Of a DNA stretch of 9,209 bases, positions 5,942 to 9,209 are shown piece by piece. Every line of letters starts with the position of its first letter. Position 1 is the first letter of the stretch. Location: contig JBICHM010000286.1 of NCBI GenBank assembly GCA_043101835.1, forward strand, positions 1 to 9,209. Direction: 5' to 3'. The position numbers were made by a program, and so were the translations under genes. Under the pieces are notes generated by a model. That model ran no database searches and was not told where the DNA came from. It worked only from the letters and a program-made list of their open reading frames with translations. Origin of the DNA: JBICHM01 sp043101835 (lineage in GTDB: Bacteria > Planctomycetota > Phycisphaerae > Phycisphaerales > UBA1924).

Positions 5942-7150
5942 TCAGAGGCGTTCGCAGCGCGGCAACGGGCCGACGAGGGGCGTCAGGTAGCGCAGGAACG
6001 CGTCGCTGACGCCGCGCTCGGCGTCGAGGAACTCGGCGGGCATGACGCGCGTCTTCGCCGCGACATCGGTCAGCTTCACGACGCGCGTGTCACTCTCGTA
6101 CGGATCATCGCGTTTGCGGATGAGGGCGATGGAGCCGTCGAAGTCGCCCCGCATCGCAACCTCCGCCGCGCAACGTCCGACGGCGCGCGCCTCGCGCTGG
6201 TCGACCGGGCTGGCGTCCGGCCAGCAGCGCTGCAGGTAGCCGAAGGTGTCGGCGCGCACGCGCGGCGGCTTGCCGCCCTTGGCGGGAAGTTCGACGCGCA
6301 GCGTGTTGGCGAGGAAGTCGCCGAGGGCGCCGGAGCCGGAGAGTTGCACGTTGCCGTGGGCGTCCTTCTCGCCGGTTCCCGAGAGCATCGCGCTGATCGC
6401 CTCGCCCTGGTCGTTGTGGATGCCCTCGCTGACGGCGATAAGACAGCGCCCGAGGCGCGCGTACACCTCGCCGACCTCCTCGACGAACTGCTCCGGGTTG
6501 AAGTCGTTCTCGGGGAGGTAGATCAGGTGGGGGCCGTCGTCTTCGCTCCGTCGCGCCAGCGCGCTCGCGGCGGTCAGGAAGCCGGCGTGGCGCCCCATCA
6601 CGATGTTGATCTTGATGCCCTTGAGCGACGCGTTGTCGAGGTTGTCACCCATGAAGGCCATCGCGACGAAGCGCGCCGCCGAGGGGTACCCCGGCGTGTG
6701 GTCGTTCTCCCTCAGATCGTTGTCGATGGTCTTGGGCACATGGAAGCACCGGAGTTCGTAGCCCGCCTCGTTGGAGAGTTCGTTGACGATGCGGCAGGTG
6801 TCCGACGAATCGTTGCCGCCGATGTAGAAGAAGTACCGCACCTCGCGCTTGCGAAGGGATTCGAAGATTCGCTCGCAGTACGCGGCGTCGGGCTTATCAC
6901 GCGTCGACCCCAGCGCGGCGGCGGGCGAGTTTGCGATCGTCTCTGCCCGGTCGGGGTCGAGGTCCGACAGATCGACGAACTGGTCCTCGACCATCCCGCG
7001 CACGCCGTGGCGGGCGCCCAGGATCTTGCCGATCGCGGTGTGCCCCCGGAGCGTCTCGACGACGCCGATCAGGGACTGGTTGATGACGGCGGTCGGCCCG
7101 CCGGACTGGCCGATGACGGCGTTGCCCGGGATCAGATCCCCTGCGCCCAT
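5942..7150 (-). CDS. pfp: Phosphofructokinase, probably pyrophosphate-dependent
   Basis: This 402-residue cytoplasmic enzyme converts fructose 6-phosphate to the 1,6-bisphosphate. GQSGGPTAVINQ (14-25) is the N-terminal phosphate loop; GSTRDKP (81-87), IGGNDSSDT (110-118), VPKTIDNDL (138-146, with Asp143 as the likely base), PGYPSAAR (153-160), MGRHAGF (185-191) and SEGIH (241-245) follow in family order. Asp114 and Lys140 occupy the positions that are Gly104 and Gly124 in the ATP-dependent E. coli enzyme; Asp and Lys there are the hallmark of pyrophosphate-dependent forms, so PPi is the likely donor and the step would be reversible. Asn113 replaces the usual Asp103-equivalent. The ATG at 7150 is chosen because it starts just before the phosphate loop and has GGGAG 9 bases upstream; ATG 7174 would add 8 residues. 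The gene is first in a two-gene unit with the asparaginase and diverges from a lipoprotein gene. Confidence 0.9.
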   Translation of the reverse strand: MGAGDLIPGNAVIGQSGGPTAVINQSLIGVVETLRGHTAIGKILGARHGVRGMVEDQFVDLSDLDPDRAETIANSPAAALGSTRDKPDAAYCERIFESLRKREVRYFFYIGGNDSSDTCRIVNELSNEAGYELRCFHVPKTIDNDLRENDHTPGYPSAARFVAMAFMGDNLDNASLKGIKINIVMGRHAGFLTAASALARRSEDDGPHLIYLPENDFNPEQFVEEVGEVYARLGRCLIAVSEGIHNDQGEAISAMLSGTGEKDAHGNVQLSGSGALGDFLANTLRVELPAKGGKPPRVRADTFGYLQRCWPDASPVDQREARAVGRCAAEVAMRGDFDGSIALIRKRDDPYESDTRVVKLTDVAAKTRVMPAEFLDAERGVSDAFLRYLTPLVGPLPRCERL

Positions 7151-7208
7151 TGCTCGCTGCTCCCTCGCTCGCATGCCTCGAGGACACCGGCGGCGTCCGT
7201 GATCGGCC

Positions 7209-7236
7209 ATCCTACGGGCTGGCGCGTCCGGCTCAA
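7209..7236 (-). promoter_or_regulatory. Possible sigma70-type promoter of phosphofructokinase
   Basis: On the minus strand TTGAGC (7236-7231) is followed after 16 bases by TAGGAT (7214-7209). Each resembles the -35 and -10 consensus in four of six bases. Transcription would start near 7202, giving a leader of about 50 bases that contains the GGGAG ribosome site. This is the only -35/-10 pair in the window that looks reasonable; activity is inferred. Confidence 0.4.
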
Positions 7237-7275
7237 CACCGCGAAATTCTGGGACCAGTCCCGGCACGACCCCTG

Positions 7276-7281
7276 TAGACT
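7276..7281 (+). promoter_or_regulatory. -10-like box next to the 7291 start codon
   Basis: TAGACT ends 9 bases before the ATG at 7291. No Shine-Dalgarno site lies between them. The layout fits a leaderless or nearly leaderless transcript; no clear -35 box is visible. Confidence 0.35.
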
Positions 7282-7290
7282 GGGCGGACC

Positions 7291-7935
7291 ATGGATGGCG
7301 CGCGAGCGGTGTGGATGTCGGTGCTTCTCATGCTGGCGACGGCCTGGCCCGCCGGCTGCGCCGCGCGCCGCGCAGGCGCGCCGCTGCCGCCCCGGATGGA
7401 TGTCGCCGGTGCGTCGTATGAGGTCGCCTTCGACGCGGTGAAGGACGAGTTGCGCCGACTGGGCTTCCGCCTGGCGCGTGTGGATGCGCGCGCCGGCGTC
7501 ATCACCACCGAGCCCCTCGACAGCGCGGGCTTCGCGACGCCCTGGATGCAGGTCGAGTCGTCCGGACGCCAGGAGGTGGAGGGATACCTGCACCGCCAGC
7601 GCCGGCGCGTCGAGGCCACCTTCACGAGCACACCGGAGGCCGACGACATCCGCCTCGCCGAGGGCGACCTTGCGCTGCGCATCCGCGTGCTCGAGGACCG
7701 GGTGTACCGGCACGGCGTGCAACTGCACCCGACTTCGGTCCGCCTGGTGAATGTGACCAGGGACCCGGCGCTGGAAGCGATCGGCGCGCAGCCGAGTTTC
7801 GCAGCGCCGCTGGGGGAGGATGAGCGCCTGGCGCGTCGCATCGCGGACCGCCTGCGAGTTCGGCTGGAGGGTGTCGCCGGCGTCGAGGACGGCGCGGGCG
7901 CCACGGAACGGATCGAGGCCTTGGAGGGAGCGTGA
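7291..7935 (+). CDS. Probable lipoprotein, function unknown
   Basis: This 214-residue protein begins with a signal-type segment (VWMSVLLMLATAWPAGC) in which Cys23 could be lipidated; the lipobox PAGC is not ideal because Pro replaces the usual Leu at -3. After the signal, ASYEVAFDAVKDELRRLGFRLARVDARAGVITTEP (about 40-75) has the pattern of a small alpha/beta domain found in many envelope lipoproteins, in which a helix and a GF turn are followed by a strand with G-ITT. The C-terminal part (about 165-214) is helical and charged. I recognise no named family. The ATG at 7291 is preferred because of the adjacent -10-like box; ATG 7315 would leave a shorter signal still ending at Cys23. It diverges from the phosphofructokinase gene with 140 bases between starts. 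Confidence 0.75.
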   Translation: MDGARAVWMSVLLMLATAWPAGCAARRAGAPLPPRMDVAGASYEVAFDAVKDELRRLGFRLARVDARAGVITTEPLDSAGFATPWMQVESSGRQEVEGYLHRQRRRVEATFTSTPEADDIRLAEGDLALRIRVLEDRVYRHGVQLHPTSVRLVNVTRDPALEAIGAQPSFAAPLGEDERLARRIADRLRVRLEGVAGVEDGAGATERIEALEGA

Positions 7936-8013
7936 CGCGTCAGACTGAGCGGGCCATCGGTGGCTCCGGAGGAGGCCGCCGATCCAGCGGTGGGTTCTGC
8001 CCAAGGGTTGTCT

Positions 8014-8043
8014 TTGGAGCCTGAGCCGCCGGATGTCGATACT
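8014..8043 (+). promoter_or_regulatory. Weak candidate promoter for the LuxR-type regulator
   Basis: The 237 bases between the lipoprotein stop and the regulator ATG hold no recognised gene. The best promoter-like pair is TTGGAG (8014-8019), an 18-base spacer and GATACT (8038-8043), which would give a leader of roughly 120 bases containing a perfect palindrome. Both hexamers are poor matches, so this is tentative. Confidence 0.25.
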
Positions 8044-8102
8044 CAATGCATGGCCCCGATAACCCCCGAATCTCGCCCGATGCGCCTTCACGAGGGGAAC
8101 GG

Positions 8103-8123
8103 CCGGCCGGTCGGACCGGCCGG
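8103..8123. repeat. Perfect 21-base palindrome upstream of the regulator gene
   Basis: CCGGCCGGTC at 8103-8112 and its exact reverse complement at 8114-8123 are separated by one base (G8113). It lies 50 bases before the regulator start codon. It could be an operator for a dimeric regulator, possibly the adjacent LuxR-type protein itself. With a one-base centre it makes a poor RNA hairpin loop, which favours a DNA-level role. GC-rich DNA makes short palindromes common, so a chance origin is possible. Confidence 0.5.
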
Positions 8124-8172
8124 GGCGCGTGCGGCGGGCCTGCCCGGTCAGACGCGAGCAAAGGGTTTCGAG

Positions 8173-9009
8173 ATGCAGCAGGACGCAATCACCCCCGCCG
8201 ACGTCGCCCTTGCAGCGTCGCTTGCCGAACGCATCGCGGCGCTGCCGGCGATCGCCACGCACGCGTGGTGCGACGACGCCGCCGCGGCGCTGCTGCCGCT
8301 GCGCTCGGCCAGCGTCGTCTGCCTGACGATGGGCGTCGTCGATGATCAGGGACGATTCCGGCGGGTCGAAGAGGTTGGCGCCGCGAGCGACACCGTCGAG
8401 CGCGGCGCACTCGCGCCGCTGCGAGAACGGCTGAATGTTGTGCCCCGCCTCGGCTGGAGCATGGGCGACCCCGCCCGGCTCGCCGCGGGGCCGCTCTGCA
8501 GGCGCGTCGTCGACCTTGTCGATGCGCGCGAATGGGCGGAGTCTGGCCAGGGTCGGCTCTGGTCGTCCCTTGGGATCGGTGACCTGCTCGTCGCCGCCGC
8601 CCCGGTCGCTCCGGCCGCCCCGAGCCGCGTGATCATCGCCGAGATCGGCCTGCATTCGCCAGGAAGTGTCTTCAGCGCCGCCGAGGGGGCGGTGCTGGGC
8701 GCCGCGATGGGCCCGCTGGCCCGTCGCGCCAGGATGGCATTCGGCGACGACATCGCCGAGCCGGTCCGGCGCCTCACACCGCGAGAGGAGGAGGTGCTCG
8801 AGCACCTCGCCCTCGGCAAGAGCGTCAAGCAGATCGCCACCGAGTTGCGCCGCAGCCCGCACACAGTGCACGACCATGTGAAGAGCCTGCACGTGAAGCT
8901 GCACGCGTCGAGCCGCGGCGAACTGATCGCCCGCGCCCTTGGCCACCTGAAGCCCTCGCGCCGCGCCGGCGCGGATCGCGAGGCCGTCGGCGCCGAGAAC
9001 GCCGGCTGA
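8173..9009 (+). CDS. LuxR-type helix-turn-helix transcriptional regulator
   Basis: This 278-residue protein carries a clear LuxR/GerE DNA-binding domain near its C-terminus (201-256): LTPREEEVLEHLALGKSVKQ, then IATEL, the recognition helix RSPHTVHDHVKSLHVKL and SSRGELIARAL. Residues 1-190 have alternating strands and helices (ASVVCLTMGVVDD, RVIIAEIGL) that could form a GAF- or PAS-like sensor, but I cannot identify the family; no receiver-domain phosphorylation Asp pattern is evident, so it is not an obvious two-component regulator. The ATG at 8173 has AAAGGG 7 bases upstream. In-frame ATGs at 8050 and 8080 and a GTG at 7960 would extend it through a Pro/Gly-rich, low-complexity stretch that includes the palindrome, which I judge non-coding. 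Its targets are unknown; the palindrome at 8103-8123 is a candidate for self-control. Confidence 0.87.
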   Translation: MQQDAITPADVALAASLAERIAALPAIATHAWCDDAAAALLPLRSASVVCLTMGVVDDQGRFRRVEEVGAASDTVERGALAPLRERLNVVPRLGWSMGDPARLAAGPLCRRVVDLVDAREWAESGQGRLWSSLGIGDLLVAAAPVAPAAPSRVIIAEIGLHSPGSVFSAAEGAVLGAAMGPLARRARMAFGDDIAEPVRRLTPREEEVLEHLALGKSVKQIATELRRSPHTVHDHVKSLHVKLHASSRGELIARALGHLKPSRRAGADREAVGAENAG

Positions 9010-9025
9010 GCGCGCCGCCCTCCGG

Positions 9026-9031
9026 TACCCT
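9026..9031 (+). promoter_or_regulatory. -10-like box next to the 9039 start codon
   Basis: TACCCT ends 7 bases before the ATG at 9039, in the 29-base gap after the regulator stop. No Shine-Dalgarno site is present. The layout is the same as at the TatD, thiF and small lipoprotein starts. Confidence 0.4.
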
Positions 9032-9038
9032 GCGGCGT

Positions 9039-9209
9039 ATGGCCGCTCCCTCCATCGATGATCGAACCCGGCGCATCGCGCGCCAGCACGCCGAGACCGC
9101 GCGCCTGCTGGGTGTGGATTTTCTGCCGGTGCGAGCCGCGCCCGCGCGCGTCGCCGTCGCGTCGGGCGCAGAAGCGCCCGAGGCCCGAGACAAACACGCG
9201 CGCCACGCC
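9039..9209 (+). CDS. N-terminal fragment, possibly a family 4-like uracil-DNA glycosylase
   Basis: Only the first 57 residues are in the window; the frame is still open at the edge. The start is MAAPSIDDRTRRIARQHAET followed by ARLLGVDFLPVRAAPARV. A helix followed by an LLGVDFLPV-type stretch and a variable, Ala/Pro-rich linker resembles the N-termini of some family 4-like uracil-DNA glycosylases in Planctomycetota, which remove uracil from DNA and carry an iron-sulfur cluster further in. No catalytic motif or cluster Cys lies in this piece, so the assignment is a weak guess from memory. The ATG is supported by the TACCCT box 7 bases upstream. It follows the regulator by 29 bases on the same strand. 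Confidence 0.5.
   Translation, partial: MAAPSIDDRTRRIARQHAETARLLGVDFLPVRAAPARVAVASGAEAPEARDKHARHA

Noticed and set aside
7960..8172. In-frame upstream extension of the LuxR-type regulator (GTG 7960, ATG 8050 or 8080)
   Set aside because: The extension is Pro/Gly-rich and spans the palindrome, and none of these starts has a ribosome site as good as the AAAGGG before 8173.
7132..8946. Very long minus-strand open frame opposite the lipoprotein and regulator genes
   Set aside because: Its translation is low-complexity Arg/Ala/Gly-rich with no motif, while the plus strand encodes a clear LuxR domain and a lipoprotein signal.

Overview
The window is GC-rich (about 70% by spot counts), with short intergenic gaps and mostly bacterial housekeeping-type genes. 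No marker fixes the taxon. The mix of genes is what one sees in Planctomycetota, perhaps a Phycisphaerae relative: a pyrophosphate-type phosphofructokinase, a Tat-exported glycosylasparaginase, an IS200-like REP transposase with a GGG-W-DR motif, and promoter boxes sitting directly on start codons. That assignment is inference.

Left part (1-3550). A secreted transglutaminase-like protein (minus strand, C-terminus cut by the window edge) diverges from a TatD-family metal hydrolase (1399-2199). The hydrolase converges, with only 4 bases between stop codons, on a ThiF/MoeB-type adenylyltransferase (2204-3289, minus). That gene diverges from a tiny Cys/His-containing lipoprotein (3314-3550). Both divergent gaps hold overlapping, back-to-back -10 boxes.

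Middle (3551-4763). This is the accessory part. A REP-associated tyrosine transposase (RAYT) of the IS200/Y1 HUH superfamily lies between two 41-base REP-like hairpins in direct orientation. A third, inverted copy lies beyond a small unrecognised gene of lower GC (4316-4669). Each hairpin begins 7-27 bases after a stop codon and has the same orientation relative to that gene. The transposase has Trp where Tyr is expected in the segment that normally carries the nucleophile.

Right part (4764-9209). A phosphofructokinase and a Tat-exported glycosylasparaginase form a two-gene minus-strand unit. Divergent from it are a probable lipoprotein (7291-7935), a LuxR-type regulator (8173-9009) preceded by a perfect 21-base palindrome, and the first 57 codons of a further gene that runs off the window.

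The best leads are the REP-RAYT locus and the repeated layout in which a TANNNT box lies 7 (once 9) bases before the start codon with no Shine-Dalgarno sequence. The latter suggests leaderless transcripts, and two bidirectional promoters built on shared -10 bases. I saw no tRNA, rRNA, CRISPR array or classical U-tract terminator.
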